Positions 34,244-46,900 of a stretch of 64,000 nucleotides of DNA are shown one piece after another. Location of the stretch: contig JBAJFG010000028.1 of NCBI GenBank assembly GCA_037903475.1, positions 124,001 to 188,000 on the forward strand. The letters are read 5' to 3'. Position 1 is the stretch's first letter. Each line of letters starts with the position of its first letter. A program made the position numbers and the translations under genes. The DNA is from Ancylostoma caninum. Taxonomy: Eukaryota; Nematoda; Chromadorea; Rhabditida; Ancylostomatidae. The notes under the pieces are model-generated. The model did not search any database. It was not told where the DNA came from and saw only the letters and a program-made list of their open reading frames with translations.

Positions 34244-34938
34244 CTAAGGGCTAGGTCTTACATCAGGGAGCTTTTCGTAAATGTTTTCCTCTTCAGAGCT
34301 TTCTGGTTTTCCAACATCAGGTGGCACGTCATAGATGGGTTCATAGTCGAAGGAATACAGCAGTTGCGACGGCGTTGGTGAGGGAGCAAAAATAGGAAGC
34401 TGTGGGCGAATAAGTGGACGACCTGAATAGTGAGTTTTAAGAAGGAATAAGCGTGACATATCCTACCGAATCTCTCAGTAATCCACTAAGCAAAATCGTG
34501 TAAATAAATCAGCAAAGAGGGAATAACTACCACAACCTACCTATTGGCATCGTCGCTTGAAAGTGACCTGATGGGAGCGGCTTGAGCGAAACAAGGTGAG
34601 GAGGTAGTTCCATCTTCGTTAAGGGAGCACTAGGTGCATAGTAGACAACCGAATCCGAAGGATTTGTTATGACCGACGGAATCGCGTAGATCACATTAGG
34701 AGCTCCGTAGGGAGGCGCAGGCTGAAAATTGACTATTAATGGAATCTTGCACAAGCAGAAGGATTTCTACAAAAAAAAAGAAACTGGAGAACCTTTTCAC
34801 TAATTGGGACGCTTTTGCTTGCTCTGGAAAAGCGCAACACAGCGAACACCAAGAGAAGGCCCAGCACAACGATTAGGGCGGCGAGACCAGCATGGTTTTC
34901 AGCTGAGTCTGTTTTCAGTTCACGAAGTGTTGCTATGT
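34244..34938 (-). CDS. selectin-like gene exons 14-16: membrane helix and cytoplasmic tail
   Basis: Exon 14 has a juxtamembrane ATLRELKTDSAEN and a helix AGLAALIVVLGLLLVFAVL followed by RFSRASK, consistent with type I topology. Exon 15 is proline- and tyrosine-rich (PAPPYGAPNVIYAIPS, DSVVYYAPSAP). Exon 16 contains FDYEPIYDVPPD and EENIYEKLPD before the TAG. YxxP and YxxL-type tyrosines in a selectin-like tail suggest SH2/PTB docking or endocytic sorting; this is inference. Confidence 0.88.
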
Positions 34939-37900
34939 CTGAATGCAGGGTTGCCGAATATTTCATGACAACATCAGTTCATGGGGCTGTAGCTTACCGT
35001 AGCAAACTGGTATAGCAGGTTCCCAGACCCCCTTTGATCCACAGGATACGGTAGCGTGACCAATAAGACGATAACCGTCCTGGCAAGTGTAGTTAGCCAC
35101 TGAGCCATAGATCGTCAACGCCACCAAGACGCTCCCGTTGGGGATTGAGGGTGGACGTTCGCAGTCCACAACTGCGAAAAAAAATCCGGATGTAATGTAT
35201 TACATTTTCAAGATCTATGAAGTTACGAGAAAGGAAGAACAGACCTTTACAGGAGGGAGCAAATCCACTCCATGATCCGTCATGCTGGCACCATCTTCTC
35301 CTTTCACCAATAAGCTTCCAGCCACTGAGGCACTCATATTCAATCTGAATTAGCTTCTATCTGTATATATCGCCAGAGACTATCGATTGCTATGTCGATT
35401 AAATCGCTATTCTCGCTCAAGTACCAGTGGGACAGGTCTACCAGGGTTCGTCTGTACGCTGAGCACAAATATGACAACGATTTTGCATGAAATATCGATT
35501 ATGCAATTTCCTCTATTCTATTCCAGTTAATTTAAAGGGACAGATTGTACCTACTAGATCAATCGAACACGCTAAACACCCTGGCATGAATACGGCAACT
35601 GTTTTCCATGAATGAGTCATCAAAATAACTTTACCGACTTTCGCCTGTGGGTCGGTGAAAAAGAATAACTTAAGCCTTGCTGGTATGCTCATCACCGAAA
35701 TTACGGGCATTCGCAATGAAATTGTTGGCAATAGTCATTGTCTCATCATTGTGAAGTAGCTGGGGTAATAAAACACCCGAGCGGAGTCGAATATGCCCTC
35801 TAGTCACTAGTAAACTTCATTAAAGGTTCTCCTTCGAAATATGCCGAACATTAGACAATTGTTCCTTCCTCACGAGTTAGTAGTTGAATCTTTTTCTTGA
35901 CTAGTCATTGTTCTCCCTCCAATACAGGCAGGTAATTTCTCATTTATGTATGGATGGATTCTATGGATTAAACAATTTGGTGGCCAATTCTTTCGCTGCA
36001 ATTGTTGTCTCTTCCATAACTGTGGCCGGGATTCGCTGCACACGCAAAGTTCAAGGTTCATTTTTTATCTGTAATTGAGACTACCTCGTTGCCGTATTCC
36101 GTTGTGCCGTTGAGCAGTCGAACTATTCCGCCACCACTCCACACATCCACATTGCTGCATATCTTTTCTGGAAATTAAAGTCACGATGCTCCTCTGATCA
36201 ACATCCAGAAATGGAAACTGACTTCTGCACCGCGGAATACTGCCGCTCCACCGTGCGTTCTCCTCGCAAACGCGCTCAGCATCGCCTTCCAATTCGTATC
36301 TGCATTGAAATGGAACGTTGTTTGCTTTCCATTACACCCAATCTGAACCTACCCTTCTTCGCACGTGTACACCGAAAACGAGCCAATCGTGAAGGTCTGC
36401 GAGGAAAACGAAACTCGTCCAGCTTCTCCCACGCCAGGAAACGTGCACGACTTCGGTTCTAAATGAATAGGGATGTCGTTTTGAAACTATTTGAGAATGG
36501 TCCATTAGGGGTTTAATTTGAGGTACAACATTTTAGCACACTAGTTTTTGACACCAGTATTACAAAGATCTCGCTAGAAATCTCCAGTGCAATCGTCATT
36601 GTTCGCTTATTTGAGCTTCTTCATTCAATTATCAACTTGTTCTTGCTAAAGACACGCTAAGCAACCGTTCTGAACCCGCATCCCATGGGATCCACTTCTG
36701 AGTTTTGGTGAAGGAAGATTCGCTTTTCTCTGAGGAGTGGCTCCTCTTCAAAGATGGCATCGATGCACCGTGCCGAGATGGGTGCGCTTCTCACTCGACT
36801 TCCAGCTATTACAAAAGCAAAAGGCGACGTACCCTTGATCTGATATATCAGATTAAGGTGATTTAAGTTGCTATTGAGTTGGCTCAGTGTGGTCATAAAA
36901 GGCATGTCAATATGTCGAGTAGGTGGAAAAAAGTATGTTAATGTGAAAGTTCGTATTTATGTGTGCATGTTTATATGTTTCGAATAAAAATCGCAGAGGA
37001 TTAATCGATCCGAGCCAAATTCTACAAGGAGATCTTGGCTGGATCGCCCTAGGTTATAGGCCAGTTTTCACGAGAAGTTATACATAAGTTTATCGGTTCC
37101 ATCGATCACTATTTTTGTTTAGAGGTCAGCGATAACATGTTTCCTGGGGTTCTCTAATAAAGTGAGTACGACCATACCAGATGTTTTGCACGAAAATCGA
37201 TCTGTCGACTTTAGTTATTTTCCAGGCTTCGTGCAGCGGTTCATTAAACATGTTATTTGGGGTACCTTGCACACGAATATGAAAATCATTCTACACGAAA
37301 TTGTATAGTTCGTAAAATCAGAACTTTTATTGCAATGAATATAAGGATTTAGGGAAATGAAGAATGTCTAGCTATGCTCAATACATTTAGTATCCGTTTC
37401 GTGCATTACCCTTATTTATTGACCTATCAATTTTATTAGTTCTTTTTTTTTGCATTCTCTGTTCAGGGACAAGCAAGAACCAGTTCAAAATGGTTCTTGA
37501 ACATGAATTCATGAACGCGAATGTCAAGTGTTTTGCACGAAGGCATGAGTTTATTGACTTTATCGACTTTTCCACTTACGGATTGGTGAGAAAGGGTCAC
37601 TAGTTTTTTTCCAAAATGATGGACATTTTGAATGAATTTATCGGCCCCATCAACTGAAGGAACTGGGAGGAACAAAGTGAGGAAGCCGAGTGAAGCCGGC
37701 TATGCAGTCTAGTATGTTCTAAAGTTACATGAAAAGGAGTCGCAGTATTGGAGAGTAAGAGCAATTATCAGCGGCAAAAGAAATACTCACTGCTTTGGCA
37801 CAAGAACGAATTCCAAACGTTCTGCGCCGACGGTATCCACCGCCATTCAGCGAGGCGAGCGAGCACCACCGCTTCGGGACGGTTGGAGGTTAGTATCTTC

Positions 37901-40900
37901 GAGTTAGACCAGTCTGCGTCTTCTTCTGCCACTGTCGTTCCGTCCGCCCAGCGCCAATCCGTCAGCGACGACGAAACTCCTGGAGGATGTTGTACTTTTT
38001 GGAACAAGGTCTGGTGAGCTTAGAGTGAACCACAGTCCACTAATCTAAGGAGAAAGATGAGAGTAGCTCCAACGATAGAGATGTAAATCCGCACAGACAA
38101 ACGAAGGAGAAAAGAAGTAAATAGACAAAAAGTGACGAAAATATAATGAAAGATTGAAAAAAAAAGAAGAGAGCAACTGGATGAAAGAACAATGCAAGGA
38201 ATTGCGGAAATGATTTGATATGCATTTGTCATCTCTTACGTTTCTTGAGAAAGAAAAAAGACACAAATAACCGTTCTTACGCTTAGAAGAATCGACTGAC
38301 AACAGAGTTTTCACTCAAATGTATTTGTTGTGTATTCACTCAATTGCTATCGTTGACTAAATCTGTGTAATTTCTTGGAAAAAAAAATTCTGTTGCACTA
38401 CAAGTCATTTCCACATCTGAACAGTTTTTTTTTTCCAGAACAGAAGCGAAGGTTTGGAAGAAAAGTGGTAAAATTGCTCATAACTGTGCAACACTCACCT
38501 ATCCAGTAAAATTCTTTCTGGAATGGAGACGCTGCTAAAGCAGCCCGCAACCCTCGCTGAGAAATGTCGCTCATTTTCATAGGAAGAGTGGCACCTCTGT
38601 AGAGCATAGCGGTATCCTGGATTTTCACGGTCACCAAGAAGAACTCACCGATCCAGGCATTTTCTTTGAGCTCCCAGCCAGTCGGCACGTTCTTCCCGGG
38701 AGGCACTGTAGCAGAGACCCTCGAATATGCCCAGCACATCCATCATGCTCTGGGAACATTGCCATGCTGATACTGAAAAAAAAGGTCTTGTAATAACTTT
38801 GCGAGAATTTCCACCATTTGAGCAGTTTCTTTACAGCGTTTTGGAACCGTTCGGTACAGGTACCAGGACCAGTTCCAGATTTCTGACAGATATTCTCGTA
38901 CTGTGCCATAGAATGAACCATGCAAACTACAGTACTACAAAATTTAGTCGAGTCCATGGACCTAACACTTCAACGCTGTTTTTAAACGTGTTCGCTGTCT
39001 CGAACATTTTTTTTTCAGAGGAAATAGCTAATGTTGGGTAAGGAAAAATAACAGATCTATGCAATCAACCAGTCCTGGATTCAACCTAACTGCTTTATGA
39101 CCAAGGACCCCCCTCTCATGAAATGCGTCAATATCGGACGGTGAACTGAAATGTCCAGCGCGGTTGTGCAGAATATGCGACATCACTAGCAGAGCAAACA
39201 GAGACCACAAACTCCGACTGAATGACCGGCCTTGAAATGCGCCTCGGACGTCCTTGCCGGACCTCATAGACAGATGACATCGGAAAGAATTGTATATTCA
39301 GAGGTCCTTCTAAGAATAACTCGCTTCTAACAAATAAGACGGTGCTTACTAGATTCAGTAAGTGCTCTGACTTGTCTCGACTAGCGCCCCTTCGGGACGC
39401 TAGAAAGTGGGGTGGGGCAGCCACTTGGGACATGTGCAAACGCTTCACACTTGCCAAATCTCTAGAAAATTTATAAAGAAGCAGGACCAATCTTCCAATG
39501 GGCCCAAACATGAAATCCTTCTTATGAGTTGAGTATGAGCATGAGAAGTTCGTTCTCCGTCGTATGGCGTATTCGTGCGTATTCCTCACTACCCGGCTAA
39601 CGCAGACGCGTTCTCCATCGGCGGAACTATATCCTGCCGTTCCCCACACTATTGGGCAAGGCGAAATCGTATCCGAGTGTTTTCCAGACTACTGGGCCGC
39701 AGCGGGCTTTTCTCCATCGCTGGACCCGTATTCTGGCGCCATTTTCACTGTTAGGCCTGAACCATATCCTGGTATTCTCCACTTTACTGAGTCACAGCGG
39801 ACCAATCCTATATTGGCGGACCCGTATTCTGGAGTTATCCATACTACTGGGCCACGGCGGGCCCTTCCTCCATCAGAGCGCCCGTGTTCTGGCGCCCTCC
39901 TCACAGTTAGGGCAAGCCGGATCCGTTCTCCAAGCGCGGGTTCGCATCCTGGCATTCTTAACACTATCGGACTAAAGTGAACCTGTATCCTGACGTTCTC
40001 CACACCACTGGGCCACAGTGGGTCCTTTCTTCATCGGTGGACCTGTATCTCGGTGTCCCCCGCACCACTGGGCCACGGCGGGCCTTTTCTCCATCGGTGG
40101 ACCCGTATCCTGTCATCCCCCACACCACTGGGCCACAGTGGGCCCTTTCTCCATCGGTGGACCTGTATCTCGGTATCCCCCGCACCACTGGGCCATGGCG
40201 GGCCTTTTCTCCATCGGTGGACCCGTATCCTGTCATCCCCCACACCGGTGGGCCACAGTGGGCCCTTTCTCCATCGGTGGACCTCAGTGGCGGACGCAGA
40301 AAGTGGGCGGGAGGGGGGGCGTGGAAAGAAAAGTGGGGTCTCCGCCGTTTTGGGGACCCAGACGGAAAATAAAATTAATAATAATATTAATTATAATAAT
40401 AAACAATAAATAAAAAATATATTAAAAATAATAATAAAAATAAACAATTAAAAATAAACTAACACAAGATTTTTATTTGTATTGTAAAGTAATTTCGAAA
40501 ATTTGGCGACCCATTCTCGGGGGGGGGCGCGCCCCCCCCCCGCCCCCCCCCTCCCTGCGTCCGCCACTGGTGGACCTGTATCTCGGTGTCCCCCGCACCA
40601 CTGGGCCATGGCGGGCCTTTTCTCCATCGGTGGACTCGTATCTCGGCGTCCGCCGCACCATTTGGCCACGGAGGGCTTTTTCTCCATCGGCGGACCCGTA
40701 TCTTGTCATCCCTCACACCACTGGGTCGCGGCGGGCCCTTTCTCCATCGGTGGACCCGTATCCTGTCGTCCCCCCCCCCCCGCTGGGCCACGGAGGGCCC
40801 TTTCTCCATTGGTGGACCCGTATCTCGGCGTCCGCCGCACCATTTGGCCACGGAGGGCTTTTTCTCCATCGGTGGACCCATATCCTGGCGTTCCCCACAG

Positions 40901-43900
40901 CACTGGGTCACGGCGGGCCCTTTCTCCATCGGTGGACCTGTATCCTGTCATCCCCCACACCATTGGGCCACGGCGGGCCCTTTCTTCATCGGTGGACCCG
41001 TATCCTGTCATCCCCTCCACCATTTGGCCACGGAGGGCTTTTTCTCCATCGGTGGACCCATATCCTGGCGTTCCCCACAGCACTGGGTCACGGCGGGCCC
41101 TTTCTCCATCGGTGGACCTGTATCCTGTCATCCCCCACACCATTGGGCCACGGCGGGCCCTTTCTTCATCGGTGGACCCGTATCCTGTCATTCCCTCCAC
41201 CACTGGGCCACGGCGGGCCCTTTCTTCATCGGTGGACCCGTATTCTGGCATCCCCCACACCACTGGGCCACGGCGGGTCCTTTCTTCATCGTTGGACCCG
41301 TATCCTGGCATCCCCCACAGCACTGGGCCACGGAGGGCCCTTTCTCCGTCGGTGGACCTGTATCTCGGTGTCCCCCGCACCACTGGGCCACGAAGGGCCC
41401 TTTCTCCATTGGTGGACTCGTATCTCGGCGTCCGCCGCACCACTTGGCCACGGCGGGGCCTGCCTCCATCGGTGGACCCGTGTCATGGAGTTCCCCACAG
41501 CACTGGGCCACGGTGGGCCCTTTCTTCACCGGTGAACCCGTATCCTAACGTTCCCCACACCACTGGGCCACGATGAGCCTTTTCTCCATTGGTGGACCTG
41601 TATCTCGGCGTCCCCCGCACCATTGGGCCCTCTTGGGCCCTTTCTCCATTGGTGGACCCGTATCTCGGCGTCCCCCGCACCATTGGGCCACGGCGGGTCC
41701 TTTCTCCATCGGTGGACCCGCATCCGTATATAGTTGATTGGATATACAATGTCATGCCTTCCTATTTAGAGGCTTTTACTCTTTGTTAGTGCAGAAGCTT
41801 TCTCGAAACGAACGAATGTTGTAACGAACGAATGTTGTGACTACACAATCGCCGCGAAAATTCAATAGGTGCTGAGGCGACCGCGTAGGTCCAGCCTCCC
41901 CGAAGCTTTCGAGACGCGGCAGCTCTCATAGCACGCGTCCCTTTCATCCTGCGAGTGGTCAAAGCGTCGCAACAGTGGAAGGCTGGTTTTCCTGCTGCGT
42001 ACATTGTGCAGCCTGAAAGCTCGTAAACACTCCCTCACTCCTATGCGGTGAGACCGCCAGCGAAGGTGATGAAATCACCATCCCGTGCATGCGGGAGAGC
42101 CAGCAGTGACGAAATTGCGGGTCCCGAAGCGAACGTGTCTGCGTCCATGGAAATCGGCCATTTCGCCACACAGTCTGCGCCTCAAGATTGCGGTGTCTAT
42201 GAGTGCCGCCCCGTATCTCTAACCGCTCTAGCCCCCTTACGGCGCTTTGTTTAATAGATCAAGTGTTTAGTGGCACCCATGACGGTGAGCATGTAGGTGT
42301 GCAAATTTCACCAGATTTACATTCAATTCTTGGAACTACTCAGGTGGAAAAATTCAGGCAGATTTCACTCATTTTTCGTCTTTTCAGAAATTCATTCCCT
42401 AATCTGGCGGTAATTTCAGCAGATTTCGCTTATATTCAGGGAATTCATGTCTATTTTTCGGACGGATTCGGGAAACAAGAAAAATGAGCGAAATCTGCTC
42501 GGAAGCGCACTGATTCTGCTCAATTTTTTTCAATTTTTTTTCCAGATGAGTGCCTACTCTTCCCTGTTTCCCTCAATTCTTTTATAAATGTTCATCCAAT
42601 GAATTTACTGAGATGGGGCCCCAAATTTCCCTGCAAAAATACGAACAAGAAAAAGTGAACAGCACAGGACCAGAACTGCTCCGAAGACCCTAAAAACAGG
42701 GTTTGTGTACTATGCACTCTCTCGATGCAGTCACTTGGACCTGGCTCGGCGCCACTCCCTGCGAGTACTCATCGTTCACCTACGCATCGCAGGGCACATG
42801 CATATAGTATTTCATGCAATTGCTGCGAGAACTCCACGATTTCGGCCAGCTGGCTGGATCGAGAGATGACATACAGAAAGCCGGAACTCGTGCGGTATCG
42901 AATTACTGTTGTCAGTGCACGGGTGGAGAACGAAAATAATCGACAGCAAAAATTATGCTGCACTAACAAGAGGAGGGATAACGAATAAATGCTAGAATAG
43001 TGCGAAATGGAAGGACAATAGTGGAGCTTCCATGATTCAGTGGTTCAAGAATGTCTAAGAAAACTTTGAAACTAAGAATCCGAGTGCTCTTGTTATGTCG
43101 ATGCAAGAGGCTTGAAAAGCTTAGTGGGGAGGACTGCTAGACTTGGAAGGCTTGACGGCTCTGATAGGCTTGCGCTGCTACCTTTGCTTCTCTACTCAGA
43201 GAACTCGTACAAGTGATGATGGTAGGCAAGCGAGAACGGTCCCGAGAACGTTCACCACAAACGTCAAAGCGTGCGTCCGCCCTCCTTGTGAGGTATAGCC
43301 TCAATTTGTAATGACAGCTTCGAACCATGGGATCTTCAACATTCACATCCTCAACAATGATATCCTAAAGTATCGAATGCATATTTGGCCCTTAAAGCAG
43401 GGGATTCAATAATTTGGTTATCATATAAATGGGATGTTTTCATGGATGTTTCCAAGAACGTTCCCCCTCACCAGCACCGTTGAAGAGCACGAATTCCAAA
43501 GTCGGAAAAATATATCTTTCGTACGATTCATCAACCAAGTGGTAATGAGTGGAATAGTGGATTTCATCAGATTTTGCTTGAAAAACTCGAATGCCCTAGA
43601 TAAGCCTAGATAAGCGGGGAGAATAGGACTTTTCCGGGAAAGCTCAAATCCCTAAGTCCCTAAACAGCAGACCGATTTCCCATGTAGCCCTTCATGGTGT
43701 CAAAAGTGTAACATTTTCGAGCGAGCTATTTTCACTGTCTTGTAGTAAATCTAGAAAAGGCTGTCCGCTGCAGATATAGCTCATTTCCAACTGTTGTTTG
43801 CCTAAGTCAACACAGGTGAAACCTCTCACTCCAATACAGAACCGCTCTGTCCCATTCCCGCCTTTCAGATGAGGTGATCGTTGTTCTCCACTCAGAACAA

Positions 43901-46900
43901 CACTCCACCGTCGCGAATGACAATGACCACCAACGTGCTCCGCGGAACTAACGACCACGTGCCACTAATCCGGCGTTGTTGGACGCTGATTAAAAGCAGG
44001 TGTCGAGTCGTGAATTCTATTTGTCGCTAGGTGTTTGTATATGTGAAGGTGCAAACGATCCCTCTGAGCTGCGAGCCTGACATCGATGGAGAAGTGAAGC
44101 GTGCGAACTCTTGCGCAAACACCGGCCAAATGTCGGTTGACCCTCAGCGTTTTTGCCGACGGTGAAACAAGCGCGCAGCTCTCGAGCGGACAAAAAGACG
44201 CTGCAGACGCCCACACCGTTGGCCCTCGTCTCCACGTCGGCTTTCGTGGAAACGTGAACTGCTGTCAGCAGTGAAGACTCGGTAGTGTCAAGCACCTAGC
44301 AAAATCTCTTGAGAAAAAGAGGTGTGGAGAAGCGTCCAGAAAGCAAAAAGATCGCACCTGCATTGGTGGCGAACACTCTGGCCTCGCATAAGTGCAGCCT
44401 CGACTCGGCCACAACCCGGACTTTATCAACGCGGTCTAGCTCACAGATCACGAATACAGTGGCGTTCTCAATGAAGGAGTAGGCGGAGATGTCGCACTGC
44501 TGAAAAGCTCAAAATGAGTAAGAATCCATTTTCCAGTAATCAAAAAAGGCTTTGACTGTGCATTAGAAAAGTTATTTGGAACGTTTGCCAAGGTGAAAAT
44601 TGGGCCTATAGGAAGTGTCTTAGGCTTTAAGAATAGTCTGAATAGTAATGCTTCCGTTCAAGACTTTGTTTATTGCGTAGGTAGAATTGTCACAACTTCC
44701 GCATTTTTCAAAAATGTGTTTCGATGCCAATCGTTCCAAAACGAACACGTCTTGGGAAATACGCTATTGACTCAAAAATGCGCCAAACATTTCTCTATGA
44801 AGCGAGAAAAAAGCACGACAAAACATGGGCTTCTTGCGAAGAAGTAACTGAGAAACGCTGTCGTATAATAACTGACCCCCCCCCCCCCTCCTACCCCCGA
44901 CTATGCATACTGACCTCCCCCCACCCCCTCAATCATTCGATGTGAATTGTTGGCACCATCATATTCCCGCGAGAAATGGTAAGTCCTAGAGATCCTGGCA
45001 TCCCTTCCTTCTCGAGCAGCCTAAGGCATGAACAAATAAGAATGAGCATGAACACTCCTTGTAGGGAATGGACAAGTCAGTTTCAAAAAGAATGACTGTA
45101 TTTTTCGATTTATTTGGAGTTTCAGGAAAGAATGCAAACTTAATCACTTGCCTTTGTTTTTAGAGTCGATTTTGCTTTCAGGAATAAAGTACGAACAGTT
45201 ATAAAATGATCAGATTGGTGAGTACAAAAAAATCCACCACATGCTATCGTTTAAGACAAAATTGAACGGAAACACAACAAAAAGGCATAGAACCATTCTA
45301 TAAATGGAGCGCGATCAAGCAAATCCAGATCTTCTCATCGAACCATCCTCTGATCGAACAGCGATGTTTATTTTATGTAAAACATACTAGGCGAATCGGA
45401 ACCGGACTTGTATGCGCAGTGGAGAGTGACGTAACCCAAAACTTACAAATCTACGTAGCAAATGAAGGTTAGCGGCTCTTCTGGTGGAAGTTTCTACCGC
45501 AGTCGTTACATAGTAGCTGTTACGTCGCCAATGAAATGTCTGGTTTTCTGAGTGATTAGTTTGACAGGTGGTATCCTCGAAGTTTCACGTGATCTCTTCT
45601 CATTTTCCTTTCATCGTGGAGATACACTCCCCTCTTTCGAAATCGTTTTTGAGCAGCTTTCAAATTTCTGCTTGTGAGCAACTTTTGCGAGGCAACTCGA
45701 AAGTCAAAAAATTAAGTCATTTTCGAATATATGTTCATCCACGAGGCGCTACAGCAAGGACAACCAAAAGAAATAGTTGGAGAAGTGGTAGCTAATGAAA
45801 GGTCTGAGAAGTTTCATCATGGTGAACCTGCAAGGTGCGCCTTGTGATTATCCTTGATAAGGATGAACTGAAAGCTGAAGCAAGAGCGGATAGGTGACAA
45901 ACTACTAATGCATGAACATTAAAATTTGAAGTTCATAACCAATAATATTGCGGTATTCTAGGCAATATCTTAATGTGAAGGGGCTATACATACAAGCGAA
46001 TTTTCTACAATTCACCCTCAGAAATGATTTTTCAACTGCTTTTTCCAAAACCACGCTGATTGAACCAGAGGAGCAAAGGATCGAAACCCCTGCCATTCAC
46101 TGCAAGACTGGCTCGTCTCGACCACAAGTTTTTCCAGGAATTAGCCCTCTTCTTGCTAGAGAAAATATTTATTTTTCAAAATTATGTTGAAAACGCCCTC
46201 CATAACTTTGTCGCCACTTGCTTAGCAGATTTCGAAGCAGTTGATGCAATCATGCTCCCGTGAAAATGGAGAGGGTGTGCCGTTAGTATTGAGGTACATT
46301 TGAATTGCTTGTACCGCTTCTTGTACAAGAGACAACGCTCAATTCCTTCTCATTCAGGTTCGGAGATCTCATACTCGACATCCTAATAATTTTGTGCGCT
46401 TAGCGCTTGTGAACGATGAAGGGAGGTTCTGATGCGGTGAACTACATAGCTTTCATTTACTAATCTATTAGGTTGTAACATAAGTTCTCGCTGTTTTCGC
46501 ATAGGCATTTTCAAATACTCCTAACAAATGGACACCGATTAGATTTCGCGCATGTCTAGACAATGTTTTGAAGCGCATGATCCCGCAAACATTCTGGAAT
46601 GTGAGGTCTAATTTTGCGTCTCGTTTTGAAAATGCAATTAACTCCGCAGTAAACCGTTCAAAAATGCAAATATGGTAACTGGACTTGCATGAATAATAAT
46701 TTTACCATGACGTTTCATGAGACTAACCAAATCTGGGTGGAATAATCTCGCGGCCATTCTTAGTCTCCATGATACTTTCTCTACCTATTTTATTGTTGAG
46801 CGGTCTCAGACACAGGCACCAAACTTGGTAACCCAAAATTTTGATTATGCCATTTTCCTCTCTGGAGTTGGAGCGAGCTGAAGAGGGATTTCTTCCACTG

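Noticed and set aside
40477..41576. Overlapping frames of 352, 357 and 320 codons on the plus strand and 245 on the minus strand
   Set aside because: All are translations of the same 60 bp minisatellite; a unit length divisible by three without stops opens every frame. The region is also an intron of the selectin-like gene.
43692..43958. Segment with GNGTERFC that resembles an FTP strand
   Set aside because: It lies after the FTP end exon and exon 5 joins exon 6 in phase without it.
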